Source: an uncultured archaeon
GTDB taxonomy: Archaea; Nanobdellota; Nanobdellia; Woesearchaeales; CAIVOO01
Direction: 5' to 3'
NCBI GenBank assembly: GCA_903904885.1
Contig: CAIVED010000004.1
Span: forward strand, 1 to 63,332
DNA length: 63,332 bases
Within the stretch, counting starts at the first letter, position 1. Every line of letters begins with the position of its first letter. A program made the position numbers and the translations under genes. Below the pieces are notes generated by a model. That model was not told the origin of the DNA, made no database searches, and saw only the letters and a program-made list of their open reading frames with translations. Positions 44,283 through 52,356 of this stretch are shown piece after piece.

Positions 44283-47200
44283 ACCGGAAGATCTTGATGG
44301 CTGCAATCTGCGCATTTTTGTTTTTGGCAATTATTAATTGCGCACCTGTTGCAAAAGCTGCTGATGCTCCCGCTGCCACTGCAGGCCAGCAGCCGCCCTG
44401 CGGAACAGGGCCAATGGCTCTTATGTACCATACTATAACTGATTCCCCAAGCGGCCAGTGGGAACTGGCAACAGCAACCTTTGAAGCGCAGATGAAATTT
44501 CTCAAGGACAATAACTGCAATGTTGTTGATGCGGATACCTATGCAAGCATAATAAAAAGCGGGGCAAAAACTCCTGCGATATTACTAAGCTTTGACGACC
44601 GTACCCGTGCTTCCCATTACACCGTCGCGTTTCCGATATTGAAGAAATATGGGTTAAGGGCAATATTCTTTGTCCAGTCATCCCAAAAAGGGATTACAAC
44701 AGCGCAGCTGAAAGAAATGATAAGCGCGGGAATGGTTATGGGTTCCCACACAATAACTCATCCAACATCCGCAGGCCAGTGGTCCGGCAAGGAATATGAG
44801 CTAAAGCAGTCAAAGGATGATCTTGAGAAAGAGTTGGGTGTTTCAATAAAATATCTTGCATGGCCTGGAAATTATTACAATTCTGCATTGGTTCAAAAAG
44901 CCAAGGATGCAGGTTATGAAGGGCTGTTTGCAGTGGCGAAGGAGGAGAACAACAAGCAGTTGATGGTTCCGACAACATCCCAGTATGAAATGTTTAGAAG
45001 GGAAATTGGAAATGGCTGCGCTGTGGATATGTTCAAACTTGCAGTTTCTAATAATCTGTGCTGTATCCCAAAGCCGGATGTCAAGATGGACATAAGCCAG
45101 TGCGTTCCCTACAATGCGCAGGCAGTGCAGCCAACTTCTGCATCAAATGCGCCTCCCTCACTTGGCTATCAGGATTGCGCTCCCGGCGCAGTCACAGGTG
45201 GGGGAGCATTGAATCTTCAGGTTGACAGTGAAGGGCTTGTTGAAATTCCCCAGATTGACGGCAAAAGCCTTTGCGTAGACGATGCAGCTAGCCGTCCTGG
45301 AGGCTGCCGCCTTAAGAAGTCTGCTGCAGAGGCAATATATTCACTTTACAAGATGTTCAAGGACAACGGATGCACATTGCAGATAAGCTCTGCCTATAGG
45401 TCTCAGGCGCTGCAGGCAACAATTTTTGCAGCCCTGGGCAGTGGAAAGGCCTGCGGTCCGGGGAAGGATAACTTTGCACACTGCCCCCATGTTTCAGGCG
45501 GGGCCATAGATATAATGACCGCAAGTTGCCCTGACTATGAAAAGAGGATGAAGCTTGCCTGCCAGGCAGGATGGATGAATTATAATAATGAAGGTTGGCA
45601 TTTTGAATTCGGCACAACCAGCTGGAAAGGGGCTGTATCACAGCAGCACTGCCAGTTCCCGTTCGTCGCAACAGCGGGCTATGGTGGGGGAGCATATGCT
45701 GGCCACCAGTCTGTGAAATTTAATGAGCTTGCCCAGCAGCCTAATTTCAATCCCCAGTCTGCAGGAGCGCCTTCATCGGTTGCCGCCCAATCAATCAGCA
45801 TTAAGGAGCTGCCAACTGTAACTGCGGGAGGGAGCACAATAAATAATGTAAAAATAATTGAAATTGACCCAAAATATTATGACATCAAAACAATGTCTGC
45901 AAAGACAATCATCCAGACTTTTGGCGGAGCCAGCTGCGACAACTGCAAAATAAACATTGTAGATGCCAAAAAGAAATATCCTTCACTGAATATTGTTGCA
46001 GGGGTAAATGCGGGGTTCTTTGACAATGCTGCAGACAAGTCGTTTGTCAGCACTCTTAACCCTGGAACGGGTGCTGCAGAAAAGTTAATTACCGGTTATC
46101 TTGCCCTGGGGGATGCTGTTGATTACAGTGCCTATGGCTATCCTGTAAATGATTACGTTGAAAATGGGAAGCTCATCAAGGGCAAGCCGGACGACAAGCT
46201 GGGCATGTATTTTGTTGTTGACAACGGAGCAGCAAAAATAATCAAAAAATCAGATTTCTCGTTCAGCCCTTCAATAACTTCCGCTGTAAGCGGCTCTTCC
46301 TCCGCAGAGGGCGAGACCTCAAGAACAATGGCATGCATAGAGAAGGACGGCAAAATAAAGCTGGTTACTGCAAAAAGTGCAAGCGCATCGGCACTTAAGG
46401 ATTATCTCACTTCATCCGAAAACTGCGGCCAGACCATCAATCTTGATGGAGGCGGCTCAACAATGATTTACTATAATGATGGCGCAAAAAAAGTTGAGGA
46501 TGCAGGCTCAGACTCTGGAGGAAGGGCAGTTGCAAATTTCCTTGTTGCAGTTCCAAAAGCAGGAATGGGCGGGGTCGCATCGCTGACGTCTCCTGTGCCA
46601 TGCCCGCCGGCTTCTGTTTACAATTCCCAGGGCGCATGGTATGCAACCTATCTTCTGCCTGGCTCATTTTCAACTGTTCTCAACCAGAATCTGCAGCCAT
46701 ATACGCAGGTCCAGGACACAATGGTTTCAACAGCAAAGGAGCCTTCCTGCGGAGTTGACTGCTTTGACCAGAAAACAAACGACCCCGCATTGGGGAATAA
46801 GGATTATACATTTTACTACAAGCAGAATGCAAAGGTTAAGGACGGCAAGGAGAGCGACTGGAGCAAATACTGCGAAAGCCCTGACGAGGCATTCTTCAGC
46901 GACTTTGCAGAGTTTTTTGACAACTGCATCGGGGCAGCCGGGCAGAACTGCAACTGTAAAATTACCCCTGATCCAAAGGCGCTTGAAAAGTCATCAATTA
47001 AATTCAGCAAGATGTCAGGCACAAGAACAGACATTTCCCTTACGGGCTATGACAAAACATTCCAGATGTTCACAAAGGACTATTCAGTTGCTTTCCCGTC
47101 GGAAATAAAAAATGATGGGGGAATTAGGCTTGCTTACTCTGCAACTGATGCGTATAACCCCGGGGCTTCTGTTAAGATGAGCACAATATACCTGAACAAG

Positions 47201-48223
47201 GAGGGCAAAAAAATCAGTTTCTCAAGCTCGCCGTTGGGGGGAGACTGCAATGCAGAAAGCCAGGTAATAAAAGTTTGCGCAGTCAGCAAGAGCATAACCC
47301 AGAAAATGGACAATCCTGTCACAGGCAAATTCGAGGAAATGCCGCTTACCTTCAGGTTTGCATTCACTCCGCCGAACACTCCGCCCCCTGATGTGGCGGG
47401 AGTTGCTGTATCAGATTTAAAATACGCAAGCGGCGCCGTTGTTCTCAGCTGGTACAAGAGCACGGTGAGTAATGTCGAGAAATACGACATCTACCAGCAG
47501 GCCAGCGATTTCAAGGGAAAGAAATCAGACGAAGTGAAGAAAACTGCAGCCCCTGCAACCGTTGAAATAAAAAATGAAAAGGACGTGCAGTCAGTTGACT
47601 GGGTGCCGAAATGCAAGCAGAAGGGAACAAAGCAGTGCGATTTTGAGCTTGAGGCGAAGTCTCTCCCGGATGGGGCAGCATCGCAGAGAATTCCAATGGC
47701 TGCGGGGACGCTAATCTATGAAGCGGGCACCGGAAAATATTATTACATAACTGCCTTGGCAGACAAAACCCCAATGAATTTCGGGGTAACTGCTGAAAAC
47801 AAAAAAGGAATCCAAAGCGCAGCATTTGTGGAAACTCCGGCAGGGATTTCAATTGATGATATCCCCCCCGGCTATTCTGACTATTCCGGGGCAATGGTTA
47901 GCGGGAATACAAGAACATTTGAAATGCCCCAAGCAAACATAGATGGGACTGTTCTTGGGCCTTTCATGAAACTTTACTATTATATTGTTGAATCATGCCC
48001 TTCAGGCAACAGGGCAATAGCGCAGTACCCTTCAGATGCGGGAAAACCCCTTTCACTAACCCAGCAGGCAATCCCTTCAATCTCCGGGGGCTGTTCGTAT
48101 AAGCTTATTGTCCAGAAAGATGTATCAAGCTTGACAATGGTTCAGGCATATTCACCATTTGTAAACAATGTGGACTTCCAGGGAACAAAGGACTTGGAAG
48201 TTATCAACTATCTACTCCAGTAG
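44279..48223 (+). CDS. Secreted deacetylase, M15 peptidase and phosphodiester glycosidase fusion (1314 aa)
   Basis: A signal peptide (residues 1-28) is followed by a NodB polysaccharide deacetylase domain (about 45-260: SFDDR at 104-108, zinc histidines in HTITH at 157-161). An M15/VanY-type D-Ala-D-Ala carboxypeptidase comes next (about 315-450: SAYRSQ at 371-376, zinc ligands His404, Asp411 and His441 in GWHFEF). A phosphodiester glycosidase (NAGPA-like) domain follows at about 510-760: VNAGFFDN at 576-583, NLDGGGSTM at 721-729. The rest (760-1314) is beta-rich with a fibronectin-like stretch. All three active sites look intact. In bacteria these act on peptidoglycan or wall polymers. It has no anchor, so it is probably released or held by the neighbouring membrane proteins. 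Confidence 0.85.
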   Translation: MNRKILMAAICAFLFLAIINCAPVAKAADAPAATAGQQPPCGTGPMALMYHTITDSPSGQWELATATFEAQMKFLKDNNCNVVDADTYASIIKSGAKTPAILLSFDDRTRASHYTVAFPILKKYGLRAIFFVQSSQKGITTAQLKEMISAGMVMGSHTITHPTSAGQWSGKEYELKQSKDDLEKELGVSIKYLAWPGNYYNSALVQKAKDAGYEGLFAVAKEENNKQLMVPTTSQYEMFRREIGNGCAVDMFKLAVSNNLCCIPKPDVKMDISQCVPYNAQAVQPTSASNAPPSLGYQDCAPGAVTGGGALNLQVDSEGLVEIPQIDGKSLCVDDAASRPGGCRLKKSAAEAIYSLYKMFKDNGCTLQISSAYRSQALQATIFAALGSGKACGPGKDNFAHCPHVSGGAIDIMTASCPDYEKRMKLACQAGWMNYNNEGWHFEFGTTSWKGAVSQQHCQFPFVATAGYGGGAYAGHQSVKFNELAQQPNFNPQSAGAPSSVAAQSISIKELPTVTAGGSTINNVKIIEIDPKYYDIKTMSAKTIIQTFGGASCDNCKINIVDAKKKYPSLNIVAGVNAGFFDNAADKSFVSTLNPGTGAAEKLITGYLALGDAVDYSAYGYPVNDYVENGKLIKGKPDDKLGMYFVVDNGAAKIIKKSDFSFSPSITSAVSGSSSAEGETSRTMACIEKDGKIKLVTAKSASASALKDYLTSSENCGQTINLDGGGSTMIYYNDGAKKVEDAGSDSGGRAVANFLVAVPKAGMGGVASLTSPVPCPPASVYNSQGAWYATYLLPGSFSTVLNQNLQPYTQVQDTMVSTAKEPSCGVDCFDQKTNDPALGNKDYTFYYKQNAKVKDGKESDWSKYCESPDEAFFSDFAEFFDNCIGAAGQNCNCKITPDPKALEKSSIKFSKMSGTRTDISLTGYDKTFQMFTKDYSVAFPSEIKNDGGIRLAYSATDAYNPGASVKMSTIYLNKEGKKISFSSSPLGGDCNAESQVIKVCAVSKSITQKMDNPVTGKFEEMPLTFRFAFTPPNTPPPDVAGVAVSDLKYASGAVVLSWYKSTVSNVEKYDIYQQASDFKGKKSDEVKKTAAPATVEIKNEKDVQSVDWVPKCKQKGTKQCDFELEAKSLPDGAASQRIPMAAGTLIYEAGTGKYYYITALADKTPMNFGVTAENKKGIQSAAFVETPAGISIDDIPPGYSDYSGAMVSGNTRTFEMPQANIDGTVLGPFMKLYYYIVESCPSGNRAIAQYPSDAGKPLSLTQQAIPSISGGCSYKLIVQKDVSSLTMVQAYSPFVNNVDFQGTKDLEVINYLLQ

Positions 48224-48225
48224 AT

Positions 48226-48239
48226 AAATATTTATAAAC
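48226..48239 (+). promoter_or_regulatory. TATA box before the RPA-like gene
   Basis: AAATATTTATAAAC, two bases after the stop of the hydrolase fusion and about 25-35 bp before ATG 48261, marks the end of the surface block and a new transcript. Confidence 0.6.
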
Positions 48240-48260
48240 ACTCAGTCTGAACACAGCCCT

Positions 48261-49256
48261 ATGCTGAATTTGCCCTACGATAAAATTGTGGAAATCATAA
48301 AAGCAAAATCAGGGCTTTCTGAAGACGATATAAACGACAGGGTAAAGGACAAGATAAAGCAGCTTTCTGACCTCGTTTCAAGGGAGGGCGCTGCCCATAT
48401 TGTTGCCAACCAGCTTGGGGTTTCGCTGATGAACATCGCAAAAAAGCTGAAGATTTGCGACATCAGGGAAGGAATGAGAAATATTGAGGTTGTTGGCAAG
48501 GTATCAAAGGTTTTTGACATGAGGGAGTTCACTGTCGGAGAGCGTGAGGGAAAGGTTGGCTCCATGTTTATCGGGGATGAAACCGGCTCCATAAGGGTAA
48601 CCATGTGGGGCGAGATGGCTGAGAATGTAAAAAAGCTGAAAGAGGGGGATGTTGTAAAGGTAAAAGAAGCATACACAAAGATGAACAACAGCTCCCCTGA
48701 AATCCACCTGAATGAAAAAAGCATTCTTCTCATAAATCCAGAGGGTGAAACAATTTCGGATGTAAAAACAAATCTATATTCGCGGAAATACCTTGCTGAG
48801 GCAAAGGAGGGAGAAAAGGTTGAGGTGCTTGGAACAATTGTCCAGATTTTTGAGCCAAGATACTTTGAACTGTGCCCTGACTGCATGAAAAGGGCAAGGC
48901 AGAAGGAAGACGGATTTTTCTGTGAGATACACGGAAAGGTTGAGGCGCCGAGGGTGTCCTATGTATTCAACCTCGTTCTTGACGACGGCACAGACAACAT
49001 AAGGGTTGTTCTTTACAAGCAGCAGGCAGAGGAGCTTTTTGGCAAGGCTGAGCAGGAGATTGTTTCTGCAAGGGGCGACGGGCAGAAGATTGAGGCGCTG
49101 AAAAGCGAAGTATTCGGGAAAACGATAAAAATAGCGGGAAGGATACAGGCAAATCCTCTTTTTGAGAGGCAGGAGCTGGTTGCACAGAAGGTTTCAGGGG
49201 AAATTAATCCGGAAGAGGAAACCAAAAGGGTTGAAGAAGCAATTGTAGTGAACTAG
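48261..49256 (+). CDS. RPA-like single-stranded DNA-binding protein
   Basis: 331 residues with two OB folds: the first at about 70-160 (IEVVGKVSKVFDMREF...GSMFIGDETGSIRVTMWG), typical of archaeal replication protein A, and the second at about 180-310 (VEVLGTIVQIFEPRYFELCPDC...). A zinc knuckle of the form C-x2-C-x11-C-x2-H (CPDC...CEIH) lies inside the second OB fold. The N-terminal 60 residues are helical. It binds ssDNA in replication and repair, and the nearby topoisomerase VI and radB genes fit this setting. Confidence 0.85.
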   Translation: MLNLPYDKIVEIIKAKSGLSEDDINDRVKDKIKQLSDLVSREGAAHIVANQLGVSLMNIAKKLKICDIREGMRNIEVVGKVSKVFDMREFTVGEREGKVGSMFIGDETGSIRVTMWGEMAENVKKLKEGDVVKVKEAYTKMNNSSPEIHLNEKSILLINPEGETISDVKTNLYSRKYLAEAKEGEKVEVLGTIVQIFEPRYFELCPDCMKRARQKEDGFFCEIHGKVEAPRVSYVFNLVLDDGTDNIRVVLYKQQAEELFGKAEQEIVSARGDGQKIEALKSEVFGKTIKIAGRIQANPLFERQELVAQKVSGEINPEEETKRVEEAIVVN

Positions 49257-49345
49257 CAACATGATGTATAAAAAATCACAGGCCGATTTCGGATGCGGAA
49301 CATTTTTGATGAGTTTTGGAGTGATTTTTTATGCTCAAAATTCCT

Positions 49346-49352
49346 GAGGTGA
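49346..49352 (+). promoter_or_regulatory. Ribosome binding site of the YdjM-like gene
   Basis: GAGGTGA is a full match to the 3' end of archaeal 16S rRNA, ten bases before ATG 49363. It selects that ATG over the TTG at 49360. Confidence 0.6.
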
Positions 49353-49362
49353 AGGAATTTTG

Positions 49363-49812
49363 ATGTTTAAAACCCATGTTGCCTTCGGTTTTCTTGCAGG
49401 GATATTGTCGCTTCACTATCTTAATCCCTTAAACCAGATAATGTTCATTGCCCTGGTCCTGCTTGGGGCAACGCTTCCTGACATAGACCACCCAAATTCT
49501 AAACTGGGAAGCAAGTTCAAATTCATTGGATTCCTGTTTGAGCACAGGGGTTTTTTCCACAGCTTTCTTGTAATCCCATTAATATCATTGGCAATATATT
49601 ATTTTACGCATTCTTACACATACATCATGCCTTTGGGAATAGGGTATGCGTCTCATCTTGTTTCCGATGCCGTTACAAAAGAGGGCATCATGCCATTGCA
49701 CCCGTTGACAAGGTTGAGAGTAAGGGGTTTTGTCAGGACAGGAGGGGCTTTGGAATATATTTTCTTTTTTGGTGTGTTAGTATTTGCCGTTTACAGAACA
49801 ATTAGTCTTTAA
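49363..49812 (+). CDS. YdjM-family membrane-bound metal-dependent hydrolase
   Basis: 149 residues, four membrane helices. Conserved polar motifs are THVAFG at the start, LLGATLPDIDHPNS (Asp-x-Asp-His), HRGFFHS (His-Arg-x3-His-Ser) and the helix YASHLVSDAVTKEGI: the metal-binding pattern of the YdjM/DUF457 family (related to phospholipase C-type and LexA-regulated membrane proteins). The substrate is unknown. It is convergent with the minus-strand gene, overlapping its end by 11 bp. Confidence 0.82.
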   Translation: MFKTHVAFGFLAGILSLHYLNPLNQIMFIALVLLGATLPDIDHPNSKLGSKFKFIGFLFEHRGFFHSFLVIPLISLAIYYFTHSYTYIMPLGIGYASHLVSDAVTKEGIMPLHPLTRLRVRGFVRTGGALEYIFFFGVLVFAVYRTISL

Positions 49813-50560
49813 GCTTTTTAATCAGGAATATGCTTATGGAACCCAAGGCCAGGATTATTATGGCCAGTATTGGCGCGAAAATCATTTCATGGAATGCTAT
49901 TGCAGCCGCAGGATTTTTATTGCTGTCTATGAAAAGAAACTTGTAGGGGTATCCCAGCAGGTAGAATAGCAGGAAATATGCGCCAATCACTGCAATGTTA
50001 AAGAGCAGAATCTTCAGGTATCCCCGAAGTTTTGCAGAAAAAAGGCTGCCTAGGGCGTTTTTAGCACTCAAAAAAATCCTTTTTCTCTCGATGAATTCGA
50101 ACTGGAAAAAAAGCAGGAAGGGATAGAAAAAAATCATGAAAACCGCAAGGAAAATGGCGCCTGCAAGAGGGGCGTCATTGAAGCTGTAGGCTATGAATGA
50201 GCCCACCAAGGCCAGGATGGCAAATGAAACCGCCAAAATTGCCAGGTTTGCAAGGAAAAATCCTCCCAGGCTCTCAAATGATTTTTTTGAAACCTTGTTT
50301 TTGGATACAAGCTCGATAATTAGGAGCTTAAGGATGCAGTAGACAAACAAAAGTATGATAAAATATATTGCAACTATCAAAATTGCAAGAATGGGATTTG
50401 ACTCCTTGTTTTTTGAGAATATCGGGGAAAAGGATTTGCCGATGGCGAAGGCAATAATGAATATAAGTGCATAGAAAAACGCGACCGCTGCTATTCTCTT
50501 GGGTTTCCTGAAAATCTCCCTTAGCTCATGAAACAGCCTCATGGACTGACTGATTTCCAC
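49802..50560 (-). CDS. Polytopic membrane protein of unknown function (252 aa)
   Basis: About six membrane helices in three pairs, with a conserved-looking basic loop before the third pair (FIERKRIFLSAKNALGSLFSAKLRGYLKILL). This layout resembles DUF4013-like archaeal integral membrane proteins, but I cannot confirm the family. It is divergent from the wHTH regulator at 50596, with only 35 bp between starts, so its expression is probably tied to that regulator. Confidence 0.65.
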   Translation of the reverse strand: MEISQSMRLFHELREIFRKPKRIAAVAFFYALIFIIAFAIGKSFSPIFSKNKESNPILAILIVAIYFIILLFVYCILKLLIIELVSKNKVSKKSFESLGGFFLANLAILAVSFAILALVGSFIAYSFNDAPLAGAIFLAVFMIFFYPFLLFFQFEFIERKRIFLSAKNALGSLFSAKLRGYLKILLFNIAVIGAYFLLFYLLGYPYKFLFIDSNKNPAAAIAFHEMIFAPILAIIILALGSISIFLIKKLKD

Positions 50561-50561
50561 A

Positions 50562-50571
50562 GGCTTTTTAA
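50562..50571. promoter_or_regulatory. Shared divergent TATA region
   Basis: CTTTTTAAAG is nearly palindromic and lies in the 35-bp gap between the two divergent starts (50560 minus, 50596 plus). It can serve as TATA for the plus gene (about 25 bp before ATG 50596). It also sits next to the minus start, so repression by the encoded wHTH protein would affect both genes. Confidence 0.4.
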
Positions 50572-50595
50572 AGTTTTGCTGCGTTAATGCGGAAA

Positions 50596-51150
50596 ATGGA
50601 AGAGAAAATAACCCTGGAAAAGGACGTTTTCAAGGCGCTTGCCTCAGACACAAGAATAGCAATCCTGAAGATTCTTGACAAACGGAGGCATACCCAGTCA
50701 GAGCTTGCTGTTACTCTCAAACTTTCAGTTCCAACAGTCAAGGAGCATCTTGATGCAATGGACAAGGCCGGGCTGGTAAAGCCGATTGATGAGGGCTATA
50801 AGTGGAAATATTACGAACTGACAGAGAAATCCAAGTGCATACTTGACCCTGAAAGGAAAAAGGTCTGGATTTTGCTGGGATTCTGGATTGTTGCTGCTGT
50901 GGGAACATTTGCGGTTTTCTTTTCAAAAACATTCCTTTTTGCGGGAGCATCAACAGCCTCAATGAAAGCAATATCTGCCCAGGAGACTGTTCTTTCAGCA
51001 GCATCCCCTGCAGCAGATTCCACAAGGGCTGCAATTGCGGTTTCAAAGCCGTTTCCGTATGTTGAGGCCGTTGTAATCGGCATTCTGGTTATCTTAACTG
51101 CTTTGCTTATTTATTTTGTCTCAAGAAGCAGGCTGCTTAAAAAACATTAA
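50596..51150 (+). CDS. ArsR-type wHTH regulator with C-terminal membrane segments
   Basis: 184 residues from ATG 50596 (an ATG at 50587 is possible). Residues 5-85 form a winged helix: FKALASDTRIAILKILDKRRHTQSELAVTLKLSVPTVKEHLDAMDKAGLV and a wing around YKWKYYELT, as in ArsR/MarR-like archaeal regulators. Two membrane helices follow (about 95-117 and 155-175) with an exposed loop between them. It may therefore be a one-component membrane-bound regulator. The divergent membrane protein is its most likely target. Confidence 0.8.
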   Translation: MEEKITLEKDVFKALASDTRIAILKILDKRRHTQSELAVTLKLSVPTVKEHLDAMDKAGLVKPIDEGYKWKYYELTEKSKCILDPERKKVWILLGFWIVAAVGTFAVFFSKTFLFAGASTASMKAISAQETVLSAASPAADSTRAAIAVSKPFPYVEAVVIGILVILTALLIYFVSRSRLLKKH

Positions 51151-51263
51151 GGGATTTGCCTAAACAAAAAAACGGGTATTTATACCTCTCAGTTATTTAT
51201 GCAACCCAGGCAGTGGTGAAGGCGTTGTGAAATAAGAATAGTGTTCTTAAAATAAAATTTATC

Positions 51264-51459
51264 TTTCTGGTTCTTGCATTACTTTGGACGTTTATTTGGC
51301 TTCTTCTGCTACGCAAGAAAACTTGGGGGTTTTCTGCGCGCAGAAAATGGCAAAGCCATTTTCTTGCGGAGTGCCATGCAAGAAAGAATTATTTATCTGT
51401 CAAGCGCAGCGCAGACAGATTGGGGCAGTTCTGGCAGTTGAGGCAAACAGCAAGATACG
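51264..51459. repeat. Hairpin-rich interspersed element, copy 2 (inverted relative to copy 1)
   Basis: Contains one twin hairpin (51312-51368): CGCAAGAAAAC, loop, GTTTTCTGCGC then GCGCAGAAAATGGC, loop, GCCATTTTCTTGCG, the same design as at 18248-18306 with changed but still paired stems. Flanks match the reverse complement of copy 1: CTGGTTCTTGCATTAC (51268), GGCTTCTTCTGC (51298), GGAGTGCCATGC, and GGGCAGTTCTGGCAGT (51423). The second twin hairpin of copy 1 is absent. Like copy 1 it lies in a non-coding gap (51151-51798). Confidence 0.68.
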
Positions 51460-51532
51460 GAATTGAAGGTAAGATCTGCCTAAAATGAATTTTTTGATTT
51501 TAAAATTCTCAGGGTGTAAAGCATTAGAAAAA

Positions 51533-51608
51533 GTGCCTAAACCCCTATTCGGGGTTTTCGGCTCTTTTTTTGGGGGTTTGATGAGCGGAATTTCGCTCTT
51601 TTTGGCAC
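51533..51608. ncRNA. Strongly folded non-coding stretch
   Basis: GTGCC at 51533 pairs with GGCAC at 51604-51608, closing two inner hairpins: AAACCCC-TATT-CGGGGTTT and GAGCG-GAATTT-CGCTC, the latter followed by a T-run. A further hairpin AAGTGGGCCC-TTGC-GGGCCAACTT follows at 51634-51657. No protein gene is convincing here. It could be a small structured RNA, or the terminator region of the wHTH gene. The strand is not decided. Confidence 0.4.
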
Positions 51609-51667
51609 ACATTCAGACACATCTTAACCATACAAGTGGGCCCTTGCGGGCCAACTTGCTGGGTAAA

Positions 51668-51772
51668 GAGGTGTTTAGATGAGTGTAACTAGTTAGTAGT
51701 AATAACTACTATATAAATCTTTCGTTTTTAACTACCTATTAGAGGTGAAAAATAAGGTTCAGGTTTATAAAT
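51668..51772 (+). promoter_or_regulatory. Upstream region of the KH-top6BA operon
   Basis: Two TATA-like boxes: CTATATAAATC (51709-51719, after an AGTAGT-AATA-ACTACT inverted repeat) and GGTTTATAAATAAG (51762-51775), the latter about 25-35 bp before ATG 51799. A GAGGTG ribosome-type site near 51668 precedes an ATG with only a five-codon frame (MSVTS), and another GAGGTG occurs at 51742. These could be leader peptides or remnants. Confidence 0.45.
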
Positions 51773-51798
51773 AAGCCAATTTTCCCCATGGAAGATCA

Positions 51799-52356
51799 AT
51801 GTACCAATACGAAATAAAGATACCAAAGGACAGGATTGCGGTTTTGATAGGCATAAAAGGCGCAATAAAGAGGCAAATAGAGGAAGCCACCTCTTCCAGG
51901 CTCAAGGTTGACTCAAAAGAGGGGGATGTTTTCATAACCGGCGAAGACGGTCTTGGCCTGATGATTGCAAGGGACATAATCCGGGCAGTTGGAAGGGGTT
52001 TTAATCCCGAGATTGCAATGCAGCTTTTGAAGCAGGACTATTGTTTCGAATCGATAGACATGACTGATTTTGCAAGAAATTCAAATGATGTTGCCAGAGT
52101 AAGAGGACGGGTTATCGGAACAAATGGCAAGTCAAGAAAAAAATTAGAGGATCTGACAGAAACCCGCATTTCCATTTACGGAAAAACAGTGGGTGTAATC
52201 GGCCAGATAGAAAAGGTTGTCCTTGCAAAAAATGCCATAGAAAGCCTTTTAAACGGGAGCCCTCACACAAAAGTTTATTCCAAACTGGAAAGAAATAAAA
52301 AAGAAAATTTCCGTCGGGGAATTCTCGGGACAAAGAGGCGAGAAGAGGATGGCTGA
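51799..52356 (+). CDS. KH-domain protein, Pno1/Dim2-like
   Basis: 185 residues with two KH domains. The first starts [26 protein letters not shown] (a GxxG loop as GIKG), the second has [29 protein letters not shown] (GTNG loop), as in archaeal Pno1/Dim2 and Krr1 homologues, which assist 16S rRNA 3' end maturation and bind near the ribosomal platform. The gene overlaps top6B by eight bases. A KH gene next to topoisomerase VI is a recurrent archaeal arrangement as far as I recall. Confidence 0.85.
   Translation: MYQYEIKIPKDRIAVLIGIKGAIKRQIEEATSSRLKVDSKEGDVFITGEDGLGLMIARDIIRAVGRGFNPEIAMQLLKQDYCFESIDMTDFARNSNDVARVRGRVIGTNGKSRKKLEDLTETRISIYGKTVGVIGQIEKVVLAKNAIESLLNGSPHTKVYSKLERNKKENFRRGILGTKRREEDG

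Noticed and set aside
51485-51682. 65-codon frame in the gap before the KH gene
   Set aside because: It spans the folded non-coding structure. Composition and hairpins argue against coding.
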